Shown: positions 6,352-13,779, numbered from the stretch's first letter. The stretch is 13,779 nucleotides of DNA from JANNPJ01 sp031400005 (GCA_031400005.1 JANNPJ010000385.1:1-13779), one strand, 5' to 3'. Made by a program: numbers and translations. Notes: a model not told the origin generated them from the letters alone.

Positions 6352-8247
6352 ATGTCTAATGTGAGTATCAGCGGGGCCATTTCCGGGATCGACACGGCGT
6401 CGCTGGTCAACCAGCTGATGAACGTCGAGGCCCAGTCTCAGACCTCCATCAAGACCAAGCAGACGGCGGCCCAGAAGGCCGCCGATTCCTACACCAGCCT
6501 GATCAAGTCGCTGAAGACGCTTGCCACGCAGAGCGCCGAGCTGGCCAAGACCTCGACCTGGCAAGGCTCCTCGGCCACCTCGTCAGCCGCCTCCGTCACC
6601 GCGACGACGACCGGAAACGCCGTTGGTACCATCACTTTTGACGTGACCGAGATCGCCAAGGCGCACACCCTGATCTCCGACCCGACGGCCACCCCAGCCG
6701 TATCCACCAGCTCCGTCATCGCCAGCGGCGGCACGCTGACGATTTACAATGGCACCGCCGGTACCGGCACGCCCCGCGGTACCGTTTCTGTCGGCGGCGG
6801 CACTCTCGCGGAGGTCGTGGCCGGGATCAACGCCTCGTCCCTCGGCTTGCGCGCGGCAGCGGTCCAGACCGCGCCCGGCGAATTCCGCCTCCAGGTCACG
6901 TCGACCACCTCCGGTGCCGCTGCGGCCTTCTCCCTGGACGGCCTGGACGGACCCGTCGACCCCACCGACATGAACATCCTCACGGCCGGCACCGACGCCA
7001 TGCTGACCATTGGCACGGTCCCCGGCACCGGATACACGGTGACGTCGGCCTCGAACACCTTTACCGACTTGCTACCCGGGGTTTCGCTCACGGTCAGCAA
7101 GAAGGGCGAAACAAACGTCACGGTCGATGCCAAGCTCGACGGCACTGCCGTCGCCACCCAGGTCAGCGCCATGGTCGATGCCACGAACGCCGTGCTCACC
7201 ACGCTGGCCGCCTCGACCGCCTACAACTTCGGCACGAAGTCCGGCGCGGCGCTATACGGCGACAGCAGTATTCGCAGTCTGCAGCAGCAGATCCTGACCA
7301 CAGTAGGCGGAGCCGGGGCAGCCGGCGTCCAGTTGACCCGCGACGGAAAGCTCACCTTCGACAAGGCCGCCTTCCTCAAGGCGTTCGTGGCCGACCCCGA
7401 GACCACGGCCCAGAGCTATGGTGCAACCTCGTCGTTCACCCCGAACACCGGCGTGCTGGGCAAAGCCGCGATGGCGCTGTACACCGCCAACACCCGGGCC
7501 GGCACCTATGACGTCGAAGTGTCGGTTCGATCGGCGAAAGAGAAGTGGACGGCAACGCCCGGCGTTCCCATTGCCGATGGCCAGGTCTTTACCGTCTCAC
7601 AGGGTTCGAAGACCGCGACGTACACGGTCGGAGAGGGCGGTGCACCGACCGGAACGTTCGCCACGATGGTGGCTGCGATGAACATCAAGGCTGCCGCTGC
7701 GGGAATCACTACCACGGCCTCGACCGACGGCACAAGCCTCTTCATGACCGCCAACGGGGCCGGTGTGGCCTCGGCCTTCACCATGAGTTTCTCCGTCGGG
7801 CCTGCGGCCGCGCAGACCACGGCCGGCAGGGACATCGTCGGGACCATTGACGGAGAGGAAGCCACCGGGATCGGTGACATCCTTACCCTGAACAGTGCCA
7901 CCAGCGACGCCAACGGCCTGAGCCTGACGATCGACATCACGCCCGCGCTCTACACTGGCCTGATTGGCGATGTCGAGTTCAAACCTGGTCTAGCCCAAAA
8001 TCTTTCGAGACTATTGGGTGACGCCACCGAGAGTACGACCGGTTCGCTGGCGCAATCCCAGCAGCGCCGGGTCGATGACGTCAAGGACTTCCAGGCCCAG
8101 ATCGATGCCTGGGACATTCGGCTCGCGAGCCGTCGGACGTCCCTGACCCGGCAGTTCTCCGCCATGGAGACGGCCCTGGCCTCGTTGAAGAGCTCCAGCT
8201 CGGCGATTACCAACCTGCTCGCGGCCACCGAGAATGCCAATGCATGA
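6352..8247 (+). CDS. fliD: FliD filament cap (hook-associated protein 2)
   Basis: FliD is an exported protein that forms the cap at the filament tip and guides flagellin folding. The 631-residue product starts MSNVSISGAISGIDTASLVN followed by QLMNVEAQ, the FliD N-terminal signature. It ends in a long coiled coil (DDVKDFQAQIDAWDIRLASR, then LTRQFSAMETALASLKSSSS). The C-terminal domain motif GTIDGEEATGIGDILTL followed by GLSLTID (about residues 500-530) is typical of FliD_C. The middle is Thr/Ala/Gly-rich beta structure. It is longer than enteric FliD (about 470), reflecting variable D2/D3 domains. The ATG at 6352 has GAGGAAGG about 9 nt upstream. Confidence 0.95.
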   Translation: MSNVSISGAISGIDTASLVNQLMNVEAQSQTSIKTKQTAAQKAADSYTSLIKSLKTLATQSAELAKTSTWQGSSATSSAASVTATTTGNAVGTITFDVTEIAKAHTLISDPTATPAVSTSSVIASGGTLTIYNGTAGTGTPRGTVSVGGGTLAEVVAGINASSLGLRAAAVQTAPGEFRLQVTSTTSGAAAAFSLDGLDGPVDPTDMNILTAGTDAMLTIGTVPGTGYTVTSASNTFTDLLPGVSLTVSKKGETNVTVDAKLDGTAVATQVSAMVDATNAVLTTLAASTAYNFGTKSGAALYGDSSIRSLQQQILTTVGGAGAAGVQLTRDGKLTFDKAAFLKAFVADPETTAQSYGATSSFTPNTGVLGKAAMALYTANTRAGTYDVEVSVRSAKEKWTATPGVPIADGQVFTVSQGSKTATYTVGEGGAPTGTFATMVAAMNIKAAAAGITTTASTDGTSLFMTANGAGVASAFTMSFSVGPAAAQTTAGRDIVGTIDGEEATGIGDILTLNSATSDANGLSLTIDITPALYTGLIGDVEFKPGLAQNLSRLLGDATESTTGSLAQSQQRRVDDVKDFQAQIDAWDIRLASRRTSLTRQFSAMETALASLKSSSSAITNLLAATENANA

Positions 8248-8290
8248 CAGCACATTTCCTCACTGTCCGTTGAACATCCAGGCATGACGA

Positions 8291-8312
8291 TCGGGCTGAC
8301 CACGTCAGCCGA
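8291..8312 (+). promoter_or_regulatory. Hairpin immediately upstream of the fliS Shine-Dalgarno
   Basis: GGCTGAC (8294-8300) and GTCAGCC (8304-8310) form a perfect 7-bp stem with a CAC loop. If one G is bulged, TCGG and CCGA extend it to 9 bp. It ends right before the AGGGGG ribosome binding site of fliS. It could tune fliS translation or processing between fliD and fliS; no T-run follows, so a terminator is unlikely. The 76-bp fliD-fliS gap shows no recognisable promoter. Confidence 0.4.
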
Positions 8313-8323
8313 CAGGGGGCACG

Positions 8324-8734
8324 ATGTCGTATACCGCCGCCAGGGCGAGGTACACCTCCGACAGCACCGGCACCGTCTCGCCGGCGCGATTGCTGATCAT
8401 GATGTACGACCGCCTGGTCAGCGATCTCGCCGCGGCCGAGGCTGCCATGCAACGGCAGGACATCGCCGTCACCGGAGAACGTATTGGTCGAGCCCAAGAG
8501 ATCCTGCTGGAGCTGGCCGCCAGCCTCGATGTCGACGCCTGGCCAGAAGGCGAGCCGCTTCGCCGGCTCTACTTCTGGATGGTCAGTGAATTGTGGACGG
8601 CGCGACTGAGCAAGCAGCCACAAAAGGTCACCGAGTGCCGGGAATTGCTCGAACCGCTGCGTGATGCCTGGCGGATCGCGGCCATCGAAACCAGCCAACG
8701 TGAAGTCGCCGCAGTCCTGTCAGGTGGCACATGA
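8324..8734 (+). CDS. fliS: FliS flagellin export chaperone
   Basis: Cytoplasmic chaperone that binds the C-terminus of flagellin and prevents early polymerisation. The 136-residue all-helical product has the FliS pattern: a short N-terminal YTAARARYTSDSTGTVSPAR segment, then LLIMMYDRLVSDLAAAEAAM, an A-Q-E-I-L-L-E-L-A-A-S-L-D helix, and a helix ending RRLYFWMVSELWTARL. Length is normal. The ATG at 8324 is preceded by AGGGGG at 4-5 nt. The usual fliC-fliD-fliS order is kept. Confidence 0.95.
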   Translation: MSYTAARARYTSDSTGTVSPARLLIMMYDRLVSDLAAAEAAMQRQDIAVTGERIGRAQEILLELAASLDVDAWPEGEPLRRLYFWMVSELWTARLSKQPQKVTECRELLEPLRDAWRIAAIETSQREVAAVLSGGT

Positions 8735-8747
8735 GAATCGAAAACTC

Positions 8748-9065
8748 ATGAGCGAGAAGCGGCGCGAGGAATTTGGTTGGGACCAGTATCTCGACATCCT
8801 GGAGGAAGCCGTCCTCGCCGTCGATACCGCCGTGATGAACGGTGGCGCCCCGGGCTGGCTGGAGGCCCGGGTGCCGCGAGACCCCATCCCCGGCCGACTC
8901 CGAGTGCGCTCGCAGGTGCTGCTCGCGCTACTGCACGACGTCACCGAGCGGACTCAGTTGCAGCGCGACGATCTGGCCGCCGAGCTGGCTGCGATGCCGC
9001 CGCCGCGACCGATCGACCGTACGCGGGCCGCGTCACTCGGCGAAAGGCTCGACATCCTTACCTGA
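8748..9065 (+). CDS. Small protein of unknown function in the fliT position
   Basis: A 105-residue protein, not recognised by sequence. It begins MSEKRREEFGWDQYLDILEE, is mostly helical and acidic in its N-terminal half, has a Pro/Arg-containing link (about residues 35-50), then a long helix (LRVRSQVLLALLHDVTERTQ) and a PPPRP-containing end. It lies 13 bp after fliS, where many Gram-positive clusters carry FliT or another small helical chaperone, and the size fits. The ATG at 8748 lacks a clear Shine-Dalgarno sequence; a GTG at 8724 in frame would overlap the end of fliS. Translation may be coupled to fliS. A FliT-like role is inference from position and helical character only. Confidence 0.65.
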   Translation: MSEKRREEFGWDQYLDILEEAVLAVDTAVMNGGAPGWLEARVPRDPIPGRLRVRSQVLLALLHDVTERTQLQRDDLAAELAAMPPPRPIDRTRAASLGERLDILT

Positions 9066-9071
9066 TTCAGC

Positions 9072-10724
9072 TCATCTGGGGGCCGAACCGCGAGCGGCAC
9101 GACGAGCGGCCAGCAGGGCGCGGGCCGAACGAATGATCTCTGCCTCGGCCGGGGACAGCCCCCAGCCGGCCAGCAGGACGTCGTCAATCAATTGGACGGC
9201 GATCAACAACTGACCAGTCGCGAGCGCGTTGCTCACTGCTGGACGCACGGAATCCAGTTCAGGTCCAAGTCTTTCGACAATCTCCGGGGTCGGCATCGGG
9301 AGCCGACCAGCCTCCCGAGGCTCGATCTTGAGCATGCCGCCGCCATAGGCGCGCCCGACCGTCTCCGCGCCGAGCAGCGTGACCGAGTTCAGGCAGGCCA
9401 GTGACAGCAGATCGATGCCCAGCCGACGCAGCTGCGGACGCAGATAAATCCCGTGCACGCTGTTCAGGTGCCGAACCTCAGCCCGATTCGCGCAGATCCG
9501 TGGGGTGTCGGCATTCATACAGGTGAGTAGCAGATCGGCCGGCGGGACCAGGGGTACCCGCCACCACGGGCTGCGGACCCGGCACTTGTAGGCGTCCGGC
9601 ACCCCGCTGCGCTCACCCGCCGCGATGTACTCCCGGCCGGCCGCGGATGGTTCGCCGGACGGGCGGAACAGCCACGTGGCGCGCCCATTTTCGCCGAGCG
9701 CCTGCCACTGCGAACCGGAGAAGGTCAGCCCTCGCAGATGTCGGCTGCCGGGCGGGGAGAGCCGGACCAGGTCCTGCTCGACGTCCAAGCCGAGCGCCTC
9801 GACCCGCTCGGGTGACAGCGCGAAGTACCGGTTGTTCCCGGTGACCGCGCCCAGCGTGGTCTCGCCCCAGGTGTGCAGCGTCGTGGCTGCCGGGTGCTCG
9901 GCCGCGGCGGCTGCCACCTGCCGAGCTGGTTCCGGCAGCAAAGCGGACGTCCACTTGCCGTCGTCCGTGTTTGGTTGCCAGCTGGACATCATCCCGCCGG
10001 TCCCGCCGATGAGTTCCGCCACTCCCCGAACCTGCTGCAGCTCAAAGTGATTCGTTCCACCGCTGCCCTCGGCGAGGACCAGCACCACCTCTTCCTGCAC
10101 ACCGGGGAAGACTCGCTCGGTGAAGAGCACCAGCCGCACCCGGCCGAACCGGCGGATCAGAAACCGCCGGACCTCGGCGGCATAGTTCACGCTCAGCAGT
10201 TCAGCCGGAAGCACCAGGGCCAGGCGGCCACCGGGCTTGAGGAAGAGCGCCGAATGCACCGTGAAGGCGGCCCAGGACGATGCCAACCGGGTCAGGTCCA
10301 CCCCGGCCCGTGAGGCCGCCTCCCGACTCAGCGCACGGGCCTCGCCGGTGAAATCCTGGTATCGGACGAACGGTGGGTTCCCGATCACAGCATCGAACCG
10401 GGGGCTCGGGGTGAGGGTGAAGAAGTCGGCCACCTCGATCTGGGTGGTGTGCCCGGTGCCGGCCAGGATTCGGCGGGCCTGCTGAGCGCTCGCCGGATGC
10501 ACGTCGACCCCGTGCAACTGCCCCGGGCCCGGACCGAGTCTGCTCATCCGCTCCGCTGCTGCCAGCAGGAAGGCCGCCTCACCGCAACTGGGCTCCAGTA
10601 CCGCGTCCGCTGGGGTTCTAATCGCCCAGTCGACCAGGTGCCGGCAGAGCTCGATCGGGGTGAAGAAGGCCCCTCGCGCCTTCCGGAGCTCGGGCGTATC
10701 CCGCTCAAGCGCTGCAGAAGTCAC
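9072..10724 (-). CDS. N6-adenine DNA methyltransferase (M.TaqI-like, gamma class), no visible restriction partner
   Basis: Predicted to transfer methyl from S-adenosylmethionine to adenine N6 in DNA. The 550-residue product has motif X (GAFFTP, residues 18-23), SAM-binding motif I (LEPSCGEAAF, 43-52), an acidic residue after the second strand (GVDVHP, 72-77), DFF (100-102) and catalytic motif IV NPPF (116-119). The order X-I-IV followed by a long C-terminal half is that of the M.TaqI/Eco57I-type gamma class. The C-terminal half probably holds target recognition and includes YGGGMLKIEPREAGRLPMP, a motif seen in such enzymes. It starts with GTG at 10724 with a weak ribosome site, 31 bp after the glycosyltransferase stop. 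Its 3' end converges on the fliT-position gene with 6 bp between the stops. No endonuclease gene is visible in the window. Confidence 0.88.
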   Translation of the reverse strand: MTSAALERDTPELRKARGAFFTPIELCRHLVDWAIRTPADAVLEPSCGEAAFLLAAAERMSRLGPGPGQLHGVDVHPASAQQARRILAGTGHTTQIEVADFFTLTPSPRFDAVIGNPPFVRYQDFTGEARALSREAASRAGVDLTRLASSWAAFTVHSALFLKPGGRLALVLPAELLSVNYAAEVRRFLIRRFGRVRLVLFTERVFPGVQEEVVLVLAEGSGGTNHFELQQVRGVAELIGGTGGMMSSWQPNTDDGKWTSALLPEPARQVAAAAAEHPAATTLHTWGETTLGAVTGNNRYFALSPERVEALGLDVEQDLVRLSPPGSRHLRGLTFSGSQWQALGENGRATWLFRPSGEPSAAGREYIAAGERSGVPDAYKCRVRSPWWRVPLVPPADLLLTCMNADTPRICANRAEVRHLNSVHGIYLRPQLRRLGIDLLSLACLNSVTLLGAETVGRAYGGGMLKIEPREAGRLPMPTPEIVERLGPELDSVRPAVSNALATGQLLIAVQLIDDVLLAGWGLSPAEAEIIRSARALLAARRAARGSAPR

Positions 10725-10755
10725 GCTGGCAACTTACCGGGAACCGCGGTCAGCG

Positions 10756-11967
10756 TCAGATCAGGGCCGCGACCTCGGGTCCGGCACCGCCGCAGGTCCG
10801 CAGTTCGGCGGCCACCGCGTCGAGGTGAACGGGCGAACCGGACGTCCGAACGATGTCAGCCAGGCCGATCGGCGCAGCGGTGCCCCACAGCTCGAGTAAC
10901 AGTGCCCCTCTGCCGCGGATGCGCCCGTGCCGGGCGACCGCCAGGGTGAGCGTCGCAAGCGCTTCGTCCTGAAACCCGAGCAGAGCCGCCAGCAGGGACC
11001 GGACCTCCAACACCTGACCGAGGTCGTACCGCCGTCCGGCTGGGTCGATCAGCTCGTCAACGCCGCGGATCAGCCGCAGCGCCTCCTTCGGCTGTCCGAG
11101 CTGGGCCAGCGCCTGGGCTCGCAGCCAGTCGCAGTAGCGCGGGTCGACGCCAGCCTCGCCCAACTGGTCGCACAGTTGCACCACCACGTCGTCGTTGCCC
11201 GCGCCGAGCAGAACCCGGGCCAGGTGATCGGTCGCCTCGTTCCAGGCCGGGGTGGCCGGCGCGATCTCCCGGATGGTTTCGAAGGTGTCCACGGCATCCT
11301 GTTGTCGACCGGCACCGATCAGGCTGCGCCCGAGACTGAGCAGTGTTCTGACAACAGCTTGCGGGTCGGGAGTGGCGCCCGATGCCAGCTCATCCAGCTC
11401 AGCCTGGGCCAGGAGGGTATTCCGGACGGCTTTACGCCTGGCTCGTTCCGGATCGGCGTAGCCGAGGTGATCCAGGGACAACACGTGCCCGGGCATGGTG
11501 TTGGTGGCCGGGTCCAGGCCGTCGACGGTCAGCGGACGCTCGTGCACTGCCCCGACCCAGTGGACGGCCCCGCGCCGGACCAACCGGCTGCCCCAGTGCG
11601 CGTACCCGCCCGAATCGTCCATTCCCCCGGCGTTGTCGATCCGGACGCTGAAACAGTCGACCGCCCGCTCCTGCGCCAGCAACGCCCGGACCGCGGCGGC
11701 GTCGGCGACCACTCGCTCGTCGGCATCCACTATCAACAGCCAGCTTCCCGACGCGGCCATCGCGGCAGCAGTCCGGGCCCGGCCAAAATCTTCGTCCCAG
11801 AAGCCCGGCACGACGATGGCACCACCGGCCTCAGCCAGTTCCCGGGTCTCGTCCACCGAACCGGTGTCATAGACCACCACCTCGTCCACGATTCCCCGCA
11901 GAGACGCCAGGCAATCGCTGATGTCTTGCGCCTCATCGCGCACGATCAGCACCGCGCTCAGGATCAT
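10756..11967 (-). CDS. Family 2 glycosyltransferase with C-terminal TPR-like repeats
   Basis: Predicted to transfer a sugar from a nucleotide donor to an acceptor, probably protein. The 403-residue product starts MILSAVLIVRDEAQDISDCL, the usual GT2 start. It has DTGSVDET at 34-41 (donor-binding region), IVDADE at 79-84 (DXD metal motif), then HWGSRLVRRGAVHWVGAVHE, a conserved GT2 acceptor-side segment. From about residue 195 it is all-helical with TPR-like pairs (VRTLLSLGRSLIGAGRQQDA followed by VDTFETI; DWLRAQALAQLGQPKEALRL). I chose the ATG at 11967 because it starts directly at the first beta strand; a GTG at 11988 adds seven residues. Neither has a strong ribosome site. Its place inside a flagellar locus suggests flagellin glycosylation, which is inference. 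Confidence 0.87.
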   Translation of the reverse strand: MILSAVLIVRDEAQDISDCLASLRGIVDEVVVYDTGSVDETRELAEAGGAIVVPGFWDEDFGRARTAAAMAASGSWLLIVDADERVVADAAAVRALLAQERAVDCFSVRIDNAGGMDDSGGYAHWGSRLVRRGAVHWVGAVHERPLTVDGLDPATNTMPGHVLSLDHLGYADPERARRKAVRNTLLAQAELDELASGATPDPQAVVRTLLSLGRSLIGAGRQQDAVDTFETIREIAPATPAWNEATDHLARVLLGAGNDDVVVQLCDQLGEAGVDPRYCDWLRAQALAQLGQPKEALRLIRGVDELIDPAGRRYDLGQVLEVRSLLAALLGFQDEALATLTLAVARHGRIRGRGALLLELWGTAAPIGLADIVRTSGSPVHLDAVAAELRTCGGAGPEVAALI

Positions 11968-12283
11968 GAGCGATCCGAATAGGCCCACATGGCACTCAGC
12001 ATCGGCAACCTTCGCGCCGATACTGAGTCAGGCCAGGCAATGAGCCACGCAGGCAGCCAATCTCGAGTCAACGCCGGCTCTGCGGATGGGGATCCGGGTG
12101 CTGCGCCGAATGGTTGAAGCCCAAGCGCTACCGCGCCGGCGGCTCTCAAGGCTGAGCCGATTGGCGTCGAAGTCCGTATCTGGGCACGGACAGCTCGATT
12201 TACGCCATGGATTGGCGATGAGTTCGCTCGGGTTGCACGCCTCGTCACCACCTCGTGGCGTCATTTGCGGAGGGACTGTTCTG
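11968..12283. promoter_or_regulatory. Divergent gap between the glycosyltransferase and flgB, with a 35-bp dyad
   Basis: This 316-bp stretch has no supported gene. An upstream extension of the flgB frame to 12086 is Arg/Ser-rich and does not look coded. The main structure is an inverted repeat: ACTCAGCATCGGC (11994-12006) and GCCGATACTGAGT (12016-12028), 12 of 13 positions complementary, spacer 9 bp, starting only 27 bp upstream of the glycosyltransferase ATG. A second weaker dyad CGGCTC/GAGCCG lies at 12140-12159. Both arms of the main dyad contain a GCCGAT(A/G) block like a sigma-28 -10 element, but no TAAA-type -35 sits at the right distance. An operator serving both directions is the likeliest reading. 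Confidence 0.5.
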
Positions 12284-12637
12284 ATGTCCATGCTCGACGA
12301 CGTATCGATCAGCGCACTGCATTCCGCGTTGGACGGACTACAGGCCCGCCAGCAGGCGATCAGCAACGACATCGCCAACGTCAACACGCCGTATTTCCGG
12401 GCCCGCTCGGTTGCCTTCGAGGGCAACCTCAAGCAGGCTCTGGCTTTCGGTGACGATCCGATGGCCGTCCAACCCACGGTGACGTTCAGTCAGGCCGAGG
12501 GCGGGCTGACCGGCAACAACGTCGACCTTGAGGCCGAAACCGTACTCAGTGCGAAGACCGAGCTCAGTTACGAGCTCGCACTACGTGCCACCGGCGATCG
12601 TTTCTCCCTCATGCGCACCGCTATCAAGGGGGTCTGA
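12284..12637 (+). CDS. flgB: FlgB proximal rod protein
   Basis: Exported rod subunit next to the MS ring. The 117-residue product has the rod signature: SALHSALDGLQARQQAISND followed by IANVNTPYFRARSVAFE near the N-terminus, and a C-terminal amphipathic helix (LSYELALRATGDRFSLMRTA). The length is normal. The ATG at 12284 has GGAGGG about 9 nt upstream; a second ATG six bases on is less well placed. It opens the flgB-flgC-fliE-fliF operon, whose genes are 2 bp apart or overlap. Confidence 0.94.
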   Translation: MSMLDDVSISALHSALDGLQARQQAISNDIANVNTPYFRARSVAFEGNLKQALAFGDDPMAVQPTVTFSQAEGGLTGNNVDLEAETVLSAKTELSYELALRATGDRFSLMRTAIKGV

Positions 12638-12639
12638 TC

Positions 12640-13038
12640 GTGTTTGAATCCCTCAACATCTCCGGTTCTGGCATGGGAGTTCACAAGCACTGGATGAACG
12701 CGATCTCGGACAACATCGCGAATGTCAACACCGTGCGACCGACCAGCGAGAAGGCGTTTCAGGCCCGCTACGTGATCGCTCAGTCCGTCGAGGACGGTGG
12801 CACCGGATCCGGGGTCGCGGTCGGCGGGATAGAACTCGGCAGCGAGATCGGCCGGCTGGTCAGCGACCCACAGAATCCGCTGGCCGACGCGCAGGGCATC
12901 GTCCGGCAACCGGACATTGACCTCGGCGAGCAGATGACAACGATGATCATGGCGCAGCGCGGGTATCAGGCGAACATCTCCAACCTGGACCGGGTGCGAA
13001 GCGCGTACCAGGCCGCGATTCAGATGGGTCGTCAGTGA
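12640..13038 (+). CDS. flgC: FlgC proximal rod protein
   Basis: Exported rod subunit. The 132-residue product has the rod motif MNAISDNIANVNTVRPTSEK followed by AFQARYVIAQ, and the C-terminal motif LGEQMTTMIMAQRGYQANIS followed by NLDRVRSAYQAAIQMG. A normal FlgC has NT.T in place of the NTVRPTSEKAF segment seen here, within family variation. The start is a GTG at 12640, two bases after the flgB stop, with AAGGGGG just upstream. The stop overlaps the fliE start by one base. Confidence 0.95.
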   Translation: MFESLNISGSGMGVHKHWMNAISDNIANVNTVRPTSEKAFQARYVIAQSVEDGGTGSGVAVGGIELGSEIGRLVSDPQNPLADAQGIVRQPDIDLGEQMTTMIMAQRGYQANISNLDRVRSAYQAAIQMGRQ

Positions 13039-13421
13039 TGAGTATCAGCCCGATCAGCGCCGTCACCAGTGGCGGCGCGGACCTTTCCCGACTCGCCGAG
13101 TTGTACCAGCAGCAGGTCACCGGGCTCGGCAGCGACCCGACCACCGGGGCGGCAGCGAACTCAGCGCTCGGCGGCTCCAACGCCGCGACGGCGGTCCGCG
13201 GTGCGGACTTCGCCTCGATGATCGGTCAGGGACTGCGGGCGGTGGAAGGCCTGGACCTGACGGCGTCCACGAAGGCTGTCCAGGCCGCCACCGGCGACCT
13301 CACCGACGTCCACGATTACGTGATCGCGGCACAGAAAGCTCAAATCGCCACCGAACTGACGACGACGCTGCGAAACAAGGCGCTTGAGTCGTTCAACGAG
13401 ATCATGAGAATGCCCCTGTGA
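13038..13421 (+). CDS. fliE: FliE, MS ring-rod adaptor
   Basis: FliE is exported early and joins the rod to the MS ring. Of the 127 residues, the C-terminal two thirds carry the FliE pattern: FASMIGQGLRAVEGLDLTAS, TGDLTDVHDYVIAAQKAQIA and TELTTTLRNKALESFNEIMR, ending MPL. The first 45 residues are Ser/Ala/Gly-rich and variable. The ATG at 13038 shares its A with the flgC TGA; a GTG three bases earlier is also possible. The stop overlaps the fliF start. Confidence 0.93.
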   Translation: MSISPISAVTSGGADLSRLAELYQQQVTGLGSDPTTGAAANSALGGSNAATAVRGADFASMIGQGLRAVEGLDLTASTKAVQAATGDLTDVHDYVIAAQKAQIATELTTTLRNKALESFNEIMRMPL

Positions 13422-13779
13422 ATCCTCGGATGGCGAAGACCGTGAACCAGGCCAAGGGGTTCATGGAAGGCTTCACGTCGGGTCAGCGAACCGTCGTCAT
13501 CGTGGTCGCAATCGCCCTGCTGATGGGCGCCTTCGCCTTGAGCCGCTGGGTCTCGCAACCCAGCTGGACCCTGCTGTATGGGGACCTCACCGGCGCCGAC
13601 GCCAACGCGGTGGTAGAGGCGCTGGAGGCCGATGGGGTCAAGTACAAGCTCGCCGACGGCGGCAACAGCATCCTGATCCCGAAAGACCAGGTAGCCGCCC
13701 AGCGAGTCGCGCTGATGGGCCAGGGCGTGCCCAGCGGCGAGGGTGCGGATGGCTGGTCGTTGCTGGACAAGCAGGGCAT
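13418..13779 (+). CDS. fliF: FliF MS-ring protein, N-terminal part (runs off the right edge)
   Basis: FliF builds the membrane ring that houses the flagellar export gate. About 120 codons are present. A hydrophilic N-terminus leads into one transmembrane segment (VVIVVAIALLMGAFALSRWV, about residues 26-45). The ring domain then starts: WTLLYGDLTGADANAVVEAL, then V-K-Y-K-L-A-D-G-G-N-S-I-L-I-P, then QRVALMGQGVPSGEG. These match the FliF/YscJ N-terminal domain. The GTG at 13418 overlaps the fliE stop as GTGA; an ATG at 13430 is an alternative. The frame is still open at 13779. Confidence 0.93.
   Translation, partial: MNPRMAKTVNQAKGFMEGFTSGQRTVVIVVAIALLMGAFALSRWVSQPSWTLLYGDLTGADANAVVEALEADGVKYKLADGGNSILIPKDQVAAQRVALMGQGVPSGEGADGWSLLDKQG

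Noticed and set aside
9072..10724. Methyltransferase as a flagellin lysine methylase (FliB-like)
   Set aside because: The NPPF motif and gamma-class motif order are those of N6-adenine DNA methyltransferases; FliB is a different family.
12016..12023. Sigma-28 -10 element GCCGATAC for flgB
   Set aside because: No TAAA-like -35 about 15 bp upstream; the block is part of a larger dyad and lies over 250 bp from flgB.
12086..12283. N-terminal extension of FlgB
   Set aside because: The extra 66 residues are Arg/Ser-rich without homology to rod proteins, and the ATG at 12284 has a good Shine-Dalgarno sequence and starts the normal FlgB sequence.

Overview
The window is a flagellar gene locus from a high-GC Gram-positive-type bacterium, most likely a motile actinomycete. 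Four things point there: strong G/C bias at third codon positions, frequent GTG starts, the Gram-positive-style order flgN-flgK-flgL-fliW-csrA, and a WhiG/FliA-type sigma factor beside a short (273-residue) flagellin. No RNA genes, CRISPR arrays or insertion sequences were seen.

Layout. Positions 1-4134 (minus strand) hold the late-hook and regulatory operon, transcribed leftwards: flgN, flgK, flgL, fliW, csrA. Its last gene, csrA, begins with a GTG start at 749 and does not stop after the usual CsrA length. It stays open to the window edge through a long proline-rich tail with twelve tandem pentapeptides. Positions 4135-4371 are a divergent control region rich in short dyads and repeats. Rightwards from it run fliA (sigma-28 family), fliC (flagellin) behind a sigma-28-like promoter, a hairpin terminator, fliD (filament cap), fliS (flagellin chaperone) and a small unrecognised gene in the position of fliT. 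Positions 9072-11967 (minus strand) are two non-structural genes: an M.TaqI-like N6-adenine DNA methyltransferase and a family 2 glycosyltransferase with a TPR-like tail. A second divergent gap (11968-12283) carries a 35-bp dyad. It is followed by the rod and basal-body operon flgB, flgC, fliE and the start of fliF, which runs off the right edge.

How the parts fit. FliA is expected to drive late genes such as fliC. FlgK, FlgL and FliD form the hook-filament junction and cap. FlgN and FliS are export chaperones. FlgB, FlgC, FliE and FliF build the rod and MS ring. FliW and CsrA form the known partner-switch that couples flagellin translation to flagellin export. The fliC leader carries what this circuit needs: a perfect 10-bp hairpin presenting an ANGGAN loop, and a second CANGGANG motif over the Shine-Dalgarno sequence.

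The most unusual items are the CsrA with a repetitive proline-rich tail of at least about 170 residues, the two-site CsrA leader of fliC, the lone DNA methyltransferase and glycosyltransferase pair inside the flagellar locus, and the dyads in the two divergent control regions.
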